Both the position numbers and the translations under genes were made by a program. Shown here in pieces: positions 14,518 to 20,886 of a stretch of DNA of 31,853 bases. Below the pieces are notes generated by a model that was not told the origin of the DNA, searched no databases, and saw only the letters and a program-made list of their open reading frames with translations. The stretch is from an uncultured Clostridium sp. (GTDB lineage: Bacteria; Bacillota; Clostridia; TANB77; CAG-465), in assembly GCA_900553785.1 (NCBI GenBank), contig USES01000011.1, forward strand, positions 1 through 31,853, given 5' to 3'. Each line of letters begins with the position of its first letter. Position 1 is the first letter of the stretch.

Positions 14518-15195
14518 TTAGGCTTGAATCATTATTCCAGGTCCCATTGTAGTAGAAACTGCAACTGATTTTAGGTATGTACCCTTAGCTGCTGCAGGCT
14601 TAGCTTTAACAATAGCATCCATTAATGTAGTATAGTTTTCTTTGATTTTTTCTTTACCAAATGAAACTTTACCGATAGATGTATGGATTATATTGTTTTT
14701 ATCTAATCTATATTCTACTTTACCAGCTTTAATCTCAGCAACTGCTTTTGCAGTATCTTGAGTTACAGTTCCAGCTTTAGGATTTGGCATAAGTCCCTTT
14801 GGTCCTAATATTTTTGCTATACGACCAAGTGCAGGCATCATATCTGGTGTTGCTACAACAACATCAAAACCTAACCAGTTTTCACCAGCTATTTTTGCTA
14901 TCATGTCATCATCACCAACGAAATCTGCTCCAGCGGCTTCAGCTGCTGCTGCTTTATCTCCTCTTGCTAAAACTAAAACCTTTTTAGATTTACCTGTTCC
15001 ATGAGGAAGTACTATTGTACCTCTTACTTGTTGATCTGCTTGCTTAGAGTCAACTCCAAGTTTTACGTGCAATTCAACAGATTCATCAAACTTAGCTTTA
15101 GGTAATTTTTCAATTAGTTCTACAGCTTCGTCTATTGTGTAAGCTCTATCTTCTACAAGGTTTGCTGCTTCTTTCATTCTTTTGCTCTTATTCAT
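14518..15195 (-). CDS. rplA: 50S ribosomal protein L1
   Basis: A 225-residue L1 protein: MNKSKRMKEAANLVEDRAYT at the start, KLGVDSKQADQQVRGTIVLP, and the signature VVATPDMMPALGRIAKILGP with GLMPNPKAGTVT. It binds 23S rRNA at the L1 stalk and, in many bacteria, its own mRNA to repress L11-L1 synthesis. ATG at 15195 is preferred to 15240 because AAAGGAGGGG lies just before it and it gives the family's usual N-terminus. It is the last gene of the operon and is followed by a terminator, not by rplJ and rplL as in most Firmicutes. Confidence 0.96.
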   Translation of the reverse strand: MNKSKRMKEAANLVEDRAYTIDEAVELIEKLPKAKFDESVELHVKLGVDSKQADQQVRGTIVLPHGTGKSKKVLVLARGDKAAAAEAAGADFVGDDDMIAKIAGENWLGFDVVVATPDMMPALGRIAKILGPKGLMPNPKAGTVTQDTAKAVAEIKAGKVEYRLDKNNIIHTSIGKVSFGKEKIKENYTTLMDAIVKAKPAAAKGTYLKSVAVSTTMGPGIMIQA

Positions 15196-15242
15196 TCTTT
15201 TCCCCTCCTTTGGTTTTAACGAGTATGCAAACTCTCCCATTA

Positions 15243-15671
15243 TTATTCAGTAACGATTATCCCCATTGATCTTGCTGTTCCTTTTATCATAGAAACGGCT
15301 GTCTCTAAAGAGGCTGCGTTTAGATCTTGCATTTTTGTTTTTGCAATTTCTTCTACTTGAGACAATGTAACTTTACCTACTTTGTCTTTTTGTGGTTTAC
15401 CTGAACCACTAGCTATTCCTGCTGCTTTTTTAAGTAATACTGCTGCAGGTGGTGTTTTTGTAATAAATTCAAATGATTTATCTTGGTAAACTGTAAGCAC
15501 AACTGGGAATATCATTCCTGCGTCTTTTGCAGTTCTTTCATTAAAGTCTTTACAAAATTGCATAATGTTAATTCCTGAAGGTCCTAATGCTGGTCCTACT
15601 GGTGGTGCTGGTGTAGCTTTACCTGCTTCAATTTGAAGTTTAATTACGTGAGTAACCTTTTTCTCTGCCAT
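15243..15671 (-). CDS. rplK: 50S ribosomal protein L11
   Basis: A 142-residue L11 with the conserved N-terminal KLQIEAGKATPAPPVGPALG segment and PSGINIMQFCKDFN, and the C-terminal rRNA-binding region ending ETAVSMIKGTARSMGI. It forms the base of the L7/L12 stalk with 23S rRNA, the site of thiostrepton-type antibiotics. Start ATG with AGGAGGTG; full length for the family. It sits between nusG and rplA in the normal order. Confidence 0.97.
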   Translation of the reverse strand: MAEKKVTHVIKLQIEAGKATPAPPVGPALGPSGINIMQFCKDFNERTAKDAGMIFPVVLTVYQDKSFEFITKTPPAAVLLKKAAGIASGSGKPQKDKVGKVTLSQVEEIAKTKMQDLNAASLETAVSMIKGTARSMGIIVTE

Positions 15672-15725
15672 CTTTTTTCACCTCCTTAAAATATATCAAA
15701 ATATATGATATTCATATACTTTTTA

Positions 15726-16262
15726 CTAAATTTTTTGTATTTGGTCGAAACCAAGTTCTACCGAAGTTTCTCTACCAAACATGTTAACTTTAACGTTAAC
15801 TCTCTGTTTTTCTTTATCTATGGATTCGATTATTCCTGGATAATTGTAGAAAGGTTCTGATATTATTGTAACAGAATCTCCTACTTCAAAATCAACATTA
15901 AGAACTTCTTCAGAAATTCCTAAGCTCTTCATTTCAGCTTCGGTAAGTGGCAATGGCTTTTCTCCCATACCAACAAAATTAAATACACCTTTAATTCCGT
16001 TTATTACATACCAAGTTTCGTCTGTCATAATCATTTTAACAAGGACATAACCAGGAAAAACTTTTTTAATAGATGTTTTTTGCTTTCCATCTTTAATTTC
16101 AATTTCTTCTTCCATAGGTATTATTATTTGTTCAATTTTGTCCTCTAAGCCTCTATTAGCGATGATTTTCTCCAAAGTTGCTTTAACTTTGTTTTCATAA
16201 CCAGAATATGTATAAATTACATACCAATTAGATAAAGCTCCATTTTCTGTTTCTTCTGACAT
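15726..16262 (-). CDS. nusG: Transcription termination/antitermination factor NusG
   Basis: A 178-residue NusG. The NGN domain starts NWYVIYTYSGYENKVKATLE, contains FPGYVLVKM and GVFNFVGMGEKPLPLTEAE, and is followed by a KOW domain (FEVGDSVTIISEPFYNYPG to VELGFDQIQKI). It binds RNA polymerase, modulating pausing and Rho activity, and couples to the ribosome. ATG at 16262 is preferred over TTG at 16274, which would touch the AGGAG site. The start lies 15 bases past the secE stop. Confidence 0.95.
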   Translation of the reverse strand: MSEETENGALSNWYVIYTYSGYENKVKATLEKIIANRGLEDKIEQIIIPMEEEIEIKDGKQKTSIKKVFPGYVLVKMIMTDETWYVINGIKGVFNFVGMGEKPLPLTEAEMKSLGISEEVLNVDFEVGDSVTIISEPFYNYPGIIESIDKEKQRVNVKVNMFGRETSVELGFDQIQKI

Positions 16263-16277
16263 TGAAACTTTCAACTC

Positions 16278-16475
16278 CTATCCAATCCACTTAGTGATTA
16301 ATTCCCATAGTTTTGTATCTGCTGTTTTCAAAACTAAATCAACTAGTAAAACAATAACTGCAACAACTACTACAAGTCCTATAACCCATAATACATTATT
16401 AACAACTTGCTTACCAGTTGGCCATACAACTTTTTTAAGCTCAGACTTCATGTCTTTTAAGAACCCTTTTGCCAC
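16278..16475 (-). CDS. secE: Preprotein translocase subunit SecE
   Basis: Short single-span SecE: amphipathic KSELKKVVWPTGKQVVNNVL followed by one hydrophobic helix (WVIGLVVVVAVIVLLVDLVL). It holds the SecY channel together, and its ATPase partner SecA is at the far end of this window. A GTG at 16484 is in frame but only about two bases from AAGGAT. The GTG at 16475 has a better spacing of ten bases and is chosen, giving 65 residues; the difference is three residues. The AAGGAT site overlaps the rpmG stop, so the genes are coupled. Confidence 0.9.
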   Translation of the reverse strand: MAKGFLKDMKSELKKVVWPTGKQVVNNVLWVIGLVVVVAVIVLLVDLVLKTADTKLWELITKWIG

Positions 16476-16489
16476 CTTGTTCACATCCT

Positions 16490-16639
16490 TTACTTAGTTT
16501 CTTTATGTGTTGTGTGCTTTTTGCAGAACTTACAGAATTTATTCATCTCTAATCTTTCTGTTGTAGTTCTTTTATTTTTACTTGTTTCATAATTTCTCAT
16601 TTTACATTCTGTACAAGCAAGTGTTACGTTTTCTCTCAT
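16490..16639 (-). CDS. rpmG: 50S ribosomal protein L33
   Basis: A 49-residue L33: MRENVTLACTECKMRNYETS, then KNKRTTTERLEMNKFCKFCK. CTEC and CKFC provide four cysteines, so this is the zinc-containing (C+) form rather than the zinc-free paralogue. Start ATG at 16639, nine bases after GGAGG. It is the first gene of the rpmG-secE-nusG-rplK-rplA operon, the usual Firmicutes position. Confidence 0.96.
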   Translation of the reverse strand: MRENVTLACTECKMRNYETSKNKRTTTERLEMNKFCKFCKKHTTHKETK

Positions 16640-16684
16640 GACTCTGCACCTCCTAATATGCTATCGCCTAATACATGCTCTATA

Positions 16685-16713
16685 AGTTTAGCATAATGTG
16701 TGAAAAAAGTCAA
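16685..16713 (-). promoter_or_regulatory. Promoter of the rpmG-secE-nusG-rplKA operon
   Basis: Minus strand TTGACT (16708-16713), 17 bases, TAAACT (16685-16690). The leader before rpmG is about 40 bases and carries no evident attenuator. Confidence 0.65.
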
Positions 16714-16765
16714 CTAAAAGTAATCCCTTTTATGTAAAATTAGACAAAAATATGTATCCTTTATT

Positions 16766-17518
16766 TTAACTTCTTTTACTTTTTTGTATATTGTATGCAA
16801 AACGTGCAATAAGCTTATCTGGTAAAATTTTTGTAGCAATTCTTGAAAGCTTCATAACAACCCCTGGAATTATAACTAATTTTTTCTTAAACATACATTT
16901 TATAGCGTAGTTTACTACATCTTTACTTTGAAGTGCTTTTACTGTAAAACGCACTCCTGCTACATTATTAAAATTAGTATCAACTGGTCCAGGACATAAA
17001 CAAGAAATGTGTACATGACTTTTATCTCTTCTTAATTCTTCATAGATACTTTGACTAAGACGTAATACGTAAGATTTACTTGCATAATATGCAGCCATAA
17101 GTGGGCCAGGTTCAAATGCTGCAGAAGATGCCACATTTAAAATGTATCCCTTATCTTTTTCTTTAAAATTTTTTAAGAATAACTTAGTTAGAATATGTAC
17201 TGCTTTTACATTTACATCTATCATGTTAAGCTCTTTATGAATATCTGTTTCATCAAAACCACCAAATACTCCAAATCCTGCATTATTAATCAATATATCT
17301 ATATCTTCCATTTTAAGCTTCTCATAAAGATTAATACAATTTTGAGTATCACCCAAATCCATAGCAATAATCTTCACATCAGTTTTTAACTCTTCCTTTA
17401 ACTGTAAAAGACCGTTTTCATCACGTGCTACAGCTATTATAGCGTACCCCATAAGACTTAATTTACGTGCAAAATCACGTCCTAAACCGCTACTTGCGCC
17501 AGTTACTAAAGCTTTCAT
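16766..17518 (-). CDS. Short-chain dehydrogenase/reductase (SDR)
   Basis: A 250-residue classical SDR. The cofactor loop TGASSGLGRDFARKL is at the N-terminus, NNAGFGVFGG follows, and the catalytic Ser-Tyr-Lys set is in VASSAAF and YYASKSYVLRLS. The tail (ATKILPDKLIARFAY) resembles the DltE/YqjQ-like branch. It reduces a carbonyl with NAD(P)H; substrate unknown. Start ATG at 17518 with AGGAGGT. It follows the Nudix gene by nine bases and is surely co-transcribed. No terminator hairpin was found between its stop and the rpmG promoter. Confidence 0.88.
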   Translation of the reverse strand: MKALVTGASSGLGRDFARKLSLMGYAIIAVARDENGLLQLKEELKTDVKIIAMDLGDTQNCINLYEKLKMEDIDILINNAGFGVFGGFDETDIHKELNMIDVNVKAVHILTKLFLKNFKEKDKGYILNVASSAAFEPGPLMAAYYASKSYVLRLSQSIYEELRRDKSHVHISCLCPGPVDTNFNNVAGVRFTVKALQSKDVVNYAIKCMFKKKLVIIPGVVMKLSRIATKILPDKLIARFAYNIQKSKRS

Positions 17519-17527
17519 ATTTACCTC

Positions 17528-17950
17528 CTACACATATGTCGCTACCAATTTATCTTTAATGCTTACTGGAAGAATTCTATATGCACCCAACTCCAATTTA
17601 CTTAACTTTACTACTTCATAAGTTCCGTATTTACTTTCAATTGACTGATTTTTAAATTCTTCTCCAGTACCACATTTAGGTTTTCCACTAACAATTTTTG
17701 CAAAATAATACTTTTCAAATTTGTCTAGTTCTTCTACATAAAGTTCGGTAAAAAACTCTTCTATTTTTACCTTAACGCTTAATTCCTCATAGGCTTCCCT
17801 TATCCCGGCCGTAATATAGTCTTCACCTTCATCTAACATACCACCTGGCAAAACATAAAACTCTTCAATTTTTCCGTTTATCTTTTTTCTTCTTTTAATA
17901 AACCAAATACCATTTTCATCTTCTATTATTAATCTAGTAGCATTTTTCAA
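17528..17950 (-). CDS. Nudix hydrolase
   Basis: A 140-residue Nudix protein. The Nudix box is visible as GGMLDEGEDYITAGIREAYE followed by ELSV: G-x5-E-x7-REAYEE with the usual Gly near the end replaced by Ser. Metal-binding glutamates are kept. Such proteins hydrolyse nucleoside diphosphates linked to another group. TTG at 17950 is chosen because GGTGGAG lies five bases before it; an in-frame ATG at 17974 has no ribosome-binding site. First gene of a two-gene operon with the SDR. Confidence 0.85.
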   Translation of the reverse strand: MKNATRLIIEDENGIWFIKRRKKINGKIEEFYVLPGGMLDEGEDYITAGIREAYEELSVKVKIEEFFTELYVEELDKFEKYYFAKIVSGKPKCGTGEEFKNQSIESKYGTYEVVKLSKLELGAYRILPVSIKDKLVATYV

Positions 17951-18020
17951 AATAACTCCACCTTTCAAATACATACATAGTATAGCACATATATCTCAAT
18001 AATAACAATAAATCACATCA

Positions 18021-18048
18021 ACATAGCCAAACTATCCATCATACAATA
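18021..18048 (+). promoter_or_regulatory. Possible sporulation (sigma-E/sigma-K-like) promoter of the DUF305 gene
   Basis: AC (18021-18022), 17 bases, CATACAATA (18040-18048). CATACAAT matches the sigma-E -10 consensus of B. subtilis well, and AC-N17-CATAnnnTA also fits sigma-K. The leader would be very short (about 13-18 bases), with AAGGAG almost at its start, so the assignment is tentative. Confidence 0.35.
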
Positions 18049-18067
18049 CACTAAGGAGCTGAATATA

Positions 18068-18637
18068 ATGTATAGAAAACAATATCAGTATGTAAATCAA
18101 TATTTAATGAAATACAACAATATTTTGCGTCAAATGTACAATTCAATGGTATCACAAAACGTTACATGTAGTATAACTAAAGATTTCATCTGTACTATGA
18201 TACCTCACCACTTGGCAGCGATACAAATGTGTGAGAATTTACTAAATTACACTAACCTCACACCTTTAGTATCTATAGCAAATAATATAATAGAAGAACA
18301 AACTCAAGGAATAGAAAATATGAAAAAACTACTTGAAAATGCATGTGATTTCACAAACGAAAATTGTGACGTTTGCTGTTACATGGACGAATATTATAAA
18401 ATAGCAGATAAAATGGTATGCAGAATGCGTAACAGTCCAAAAAGCTTTAACATCTGCCTTAATTTCATAGATGAAATGATACCACATCATGAGGGTGCTA
18501 TACATATGTGTGAAAATGTTTTAAAGTATGAAATAGAGCCAGAACTTAAAGTAATTGCTCAAAATATAATAAGCACACAAAGTCAAGGTATAACAGAAAT
18601 GGAAAATGTACGAAAGAGTATTCTTAGCAATAGTTAG
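18068..18637 (+). CDS. Protein with two DUF305 repeats
   Basis: A 189-residue protein made of two copies of the DUF305 helical unit. Each carries MIPHH: MIPHHLAAIQMCENLL near residue 41 and MIPHHEGAIHMCENVL near residue 137, each followed by an EEQTQGI or STQSQGI helix. DUF305 is a ferritin-like bundle with a His/Met-rich centre and is often metal-related. Here each centre also has a Cys, and a Cys-rich linker (NENCDVCCY) joins the halves. Bacterial DUF305 proteins are often exported, but no signal peptide is seen here. AAGGAG precedes the ATG. It stands alone on the plus strand with a possible sporulation-type promoter. Function unknown; metal binding is inferred. Confidence 0.8.
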   Translation: MYRKQYQYVNQYLMKYNNILRQMYNSMVSQNVTCSITKDFICTMIPHHLAAIQMCENLLNYTNLTPLVSIANNIIEEQTQGIENMKKLLENACDFTNENCDVCCYMDEYYKIADKMVCRMRNSPKSFNICLNFIDEMIPHHEGAIHMCENVLKYEIEPELKVIAQNIISTQSQGITEMENVRKSILSNS

Positions 18638-18650
18638 GTTTCTTATATAT

Positions 18651-18680
18651 AAAAATAAACCCCTTTTGGGGCTTATTTTT
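18651..18680. terminator. Bidirectional terminator between convergent genes
   Basis: AAAAATAA-CCCC-TTTT-GGGG-TTATTTTT hairpin. It serves both the DUF305 gene (plus) and the 18679-19161 gene (minus), whose stop codon overlaps the arm by two bases. Confidence 0.9.
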
Positions 18681-19161
18681 ATTCACCATATTTTTCATCA
18701 AACTCTACTTGTGCTTCTAATGCTTCTAAGAAAGCAAGTTTTGACTCTTTAGCAAGTAAAAATGCTAACTCTAGTGCATCTGCTGCATAATCAAATTGTT
18801 CGTCAATATATTTTTGAAGTTTTTCTTTATCATGAAGTTCTTTTTTAGCTTCAATTGTTTTTTTAGTTTCTTCAATGTTCATTTGCATTTTTAGCAAACC
18901 ACTATTTATCTTTCCTTTGCTTTTATCTGCAGCAATTCTGCAGTTTTCTTTAGCAGCTTCTACATCAGACTTTGCATCTTCAACTTTTTTAGAAATCTTG
19001 TCTTTTGTCTCAAGACCTGCAATAGCAACTGTATCCAAAGCGTCTACTACTTTGTCTTTTGCTTCCATTCCTGCAATTGTTACAGTCTCTGCTGTATCCT
19101 TAATTTTATCATTTAATTTTTTTAGCTTGTCGTTAAATTCATCAATTTTACTTTTATCCAT
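18679..19161 (-). CDS. Helical repeat protein, LEA/apolipoprotein-like
   Basis: A 160-residue protein, rich in Lys, Glu, Asp and Ala, with no Pro or Trp, predicted almost wholly helical. Two near-identical units stand in tandem at about residues 26-60: TVTIAGMEAKDKVVDALD and TVAIAGLETKDKISKKVE. A coiled-coil stretch (KKTIEAKKELHDKEKLQKYI) follows, and the C-terminus is an Ala/Leu-rich amphipathic helix (DYAADALELAFLLAKESKLA). No signal peptide. It resembles LEA-like or phasin-like helical proteins in style only; no family is claimed. Strong AGGAGG and a near-consensus promoter suggest good expression. Confidence 0.7.
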   Translation of the reverse strand: MDKSKIDEFNDKLKKLNDKIKDTAETVTIAGMEAKDKVVDALDTVAIAGLETKDKISKKVEDAKSDVEAAKENCRIAADKSKGKINSGLLKMQMNIEETKKTIEAKKELHDKEKLQKYIDEQFDYAADALELAFLLAKESKLAFLEALEAQVEFDEKYGE

Positions 19162-19190
19162 AAAAATTCCTCCTAACGAATTACAAAATT

Positions 19191-19219
19191 AGTATACACT
19201 AAATAATATAAATAATCAA
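19191..19219 (-). promoter_or_regulatory. Promoter of the helical repeat protein gene
   Basis: Minus strand TTGATT (19214-19219), 17 bases, TATACT (19191-19196), about 30 bases before the ATG. Confidence 0.65.
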
Positions 19220-19266
19220 AAGAAAAATCAAATTTCACACATTTTCACTTTTTAATTACATATTTT

Positions 19267-19298
19267 AAAAGACAAGTTGAAATTCTAACTTGTCTTTT
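19267..19298 (-). terminator. Terminator of the NADAR gene
   Basis: AAAAGACAAGTT and AACTTGTCTTTT form a perfect 12-bp stem eight bases past the stop, with T-rich flanks on both sides. Confidence 0.85.
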
Positions 19299-19305
19299 TT
19301 TGTTG

Positions 19306-19797
19306 TTATTCTTTTTCCTTTAATTCATCCCTTAACTTCATCCAAAGTTTTCCTAAATTGTTTTGGCCATTTCTGTCACTGCCCCATCCCCAAAAGCTAT
19401 CTTTAGGAGAATCTTCTACAATAATGTAATCCTTTGTCTCCAGTAGTTTTTTCTTTACATATGGATTTTGGTCAATCTTTGCTCTTAATAGCTTTTCCAT
19501 AACATCTAATTTCACTTCGTCCCAATTGCTTTGTCTTTTATCCTTGTTATCATAAGCTATTTTTTGCGCTTCGTGTGCTGAATGTGAACGCTTTATTTTT
19601 TCTGCAATTTCTGGTGCACTAGATGCAAAACCAAGTGATTGATACGCTTCCTCTAAAGAAGAATATAAATAACCTTCATATTCAACCTTAAAAGAACTAA
19701 AGTTATCCAAGCAATAAAACTCTCTTGGATAAAAGCCAATTACTTCATTTATCTTTTCACTTAACCAAGTATCTCTGTATTGTTCAAGTTTAATCAT
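19306..19797 (-). CDS. NADAR domain protein (YbiA/RibX-like)
   Basis: A 163-residue single NADAR domain: REFYCLDNFSSFKVEYEGYL, then YSSLEEAYQSLGF, SHSAHEAQKIAYD, and the C-terminal DSFWGWGSDRNGQNNLGKLW signature. NADAR proteins are N-glycosidases acting on ADP-ribosyl-like substrates. YbiA-type members are proposed to clear reactive riboflavin-pathway intermediates, and others remove ADP-ribose from guanine in DNA. The conserved Glu of EEAYQ and the Trp/Asn-rich C-terminal motif are present, so it should be active. No partner toxin (DarT) or riboflavin gene is nearby. Own promoter and terminator; AAGGAGAG before the ATG. Confidence 0.9.
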   Translation of the reverse strand: MIKLEQYRDTWLSEKINEVIGFYPREFYCLDNFSSFKVEYEGYLYSSLEEAYQSLGFASSAPEIAEKIKRSHSAHEAQKIAYDNKDKRQSNWDEVKLDVMEKLLRAKIDQNPYVKKKLLETKDYIIVEDSPKDSFWGWGSDRNGQNNLGKLWMKLRDELKEKE

Positions 19798-19826
19798 AAC
19801 TCGTCTCTCCTTAAATAATTTTTGTA

Positions 19827-19855
19827 ATTATATCTCAAATAAATTTAAAATTCAA
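19827..19855 (-). promoter_or_regulatory. Promoter of the NADAR gene
   Basis: Minus strand TTGAAT (19850-19855), 17 bases, TATAAT (19827-19832), about 30 bases before the ATG. Confidence 0.7.
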
Positions 19856-19870
19856 TTATTACAAATAATT

Positions 19871-20656
19871 CTACCACTTTTCAACCTCATCATACTCACA
19901 TACATCATACTTCATTATACCCACTACTTGTCTACCAAGAGAATCAAAACTTTTTTCCAATTTTTCTTTTTCTATTTTTGTATTTCCACTTGACTGTAAT
20001 GGATCATTTACATAGTAATAATTTTCATCAAACCCAGTAACAACTATTGTATGACTATTTTTAGAATATGTATATGAATGAGTACCATCTACACTTTTCC
20101 ATGTCCACTTTTCTTTTGTCGGCTCATAATTTGTTGTGGCCCATATTACAATAGGAAAACTTAATTTATAGTACTCTAAAGGATATGAAGTATCGTCATT
20201 GCCAAAAACATAAAGTCTTTCTGTACTTGAACTGTCCATTTTTTCTGCTAACGCTTTTTCCATTGCATCTCTTATGCCAGGAGCAAATATTCCAAAGCCT
20301 CCAGTAAGGCTTCCAGGGTTTCCTGCATACGTTGTTTTAGGGTCTGGGCCAAATCTTTCACCATCTTTTGAATAAATATTATCCTTTTTCAAATATTTCA
20401 AAACAAATTCGTCAAGTGATATATCTATTCCATAATATCTTAAAAGCATAACAGCACTAGTAGCTTCACAACCATTTGGATAATTAGGTAATTGAGATAT
20501 AAACGGTACATTAGTCTTTATGCTTGGATAATACTCGTCTATATTATTTAAATTGCTCTCATACTTTTCTTTTTCAAAGTCCGAAAAACTATTTAGCAAA
20601 GAAAGTCTTGCCTGAAAATAGTCACCCGATGTAAGAGGTATTAGCGAGTGCCTCAA
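19871..20656 (-). CDS. C39-family cysteine peptidase domain protein
   Basis: A 261-residue ORF carrying a peptidase_C39_2 domain. The catalytic Cys is in PNYPNGCEATSAVMLLRYYG, the His in SHTIVVTGFD and the Asp in YYVNDPL, all in family order. From the TTG at 20656 there is no signal peptide. The previous 37-residue ORF (20653-20766) supplies a basic N-terminus and one membrane helix and ends one frame away, overlapping by four bases. Adding one A to the A5 run (20661-20665) would join the two into a membrane-anchored extracytoplasmic peptidase of about 300 residues, the common design of this family. AAGGA eight bases before TTG could also allow separate translation. The gene is therefore either frameshifted or a coupled pair. 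Confidence 0.75.
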   Translation of the reverse strand: MRHSLIPLTSGDYFQARLSLLNSFSDFEKEKYESNLNNIDEYYPSIKTNVPFISQLPNYPNGCEATSAVMLLRYYGIDISLDEFVLKYLKKDNIYSKDGERFGPDPKTTYAGNPGSLTGGFGIFAPGIRDAMEKALAEKMDSSSTERLYVFGNDDTSYPLEYYKLSFPIVIWATTNYEPTKEKWTWKSVDGTHSYTYSKNSHTIVVTGFDENYYYVNDPLQSSGNTKIEKEKLEKSFDSLGRQVVGIMKYDVCEYDEVEKW

Positions 20657-20766
20657 GTTATTTTTCCTTTAAAATACATATAGCTCCAAACTACGTTAGA
20701 TAACACTACTGCCGCTATAGTATCTATCAATAATATGCTTTTTACAGATACATGTCGTTTTGTCAT
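20653..20766 (-). CDS. 37-aa membrane-anchor ORF preceding the C39 peptidase
   Basis: ATG at 20766 with AGGTGA four bases upstream. It reads MTKRHVSVKSILLIDTIAAV, then VLSNVVWSYMYFKGKIT and TGA. The basic start plus one hydrophobic stretch is a typical signal anchor. Its stop overlaps the TTG of the C39 ORF. It most likely is the true N-terminus of the peptidase, separated by a one-base deletion in an A run. Confidence 0.6.
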   Translation of the reverse strand: MTKRHVSVKSILLIDTIAAVVLSNVVWSYMYFKGKIT

Positions 20767-20843
20767 AAATTCACCTCGTAAAATTTAATTTTACAGCTAT
20801 TATATATCACAAACATGGAACTCTTTCAAGTTTAGTAATTTTA

Positions 20844-20879
20844 AAAACCAGAAGCAACGTATGTGTTACTCCTGGTTTT
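20844..20879 (-). terminator. Terminator of clpB
   Basis: Minus strand AAAACCAGGAGTAAC pairs with GTTGCTTCTGGTTTT, a 15-bp stem with two wobble pairs and an ACATAC loop, followed by T and A. It lies seven bases after the clpB stop. Confidence 0.88.
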
Positions 20880-20886
20880 ATATATA

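Noticed and set aside
20653..20670. Programmed -1 ribosomal frameshift joining the anchor ORF to the C39 peptidase
   Set aside because: The codons GGA AAA ATA ACT TGA do not form an X-XXY-YYZ slippery heptamer in the zero frame, and no downstream stem-loop was seen. A simple indel or transcriptional slippage is more likely.
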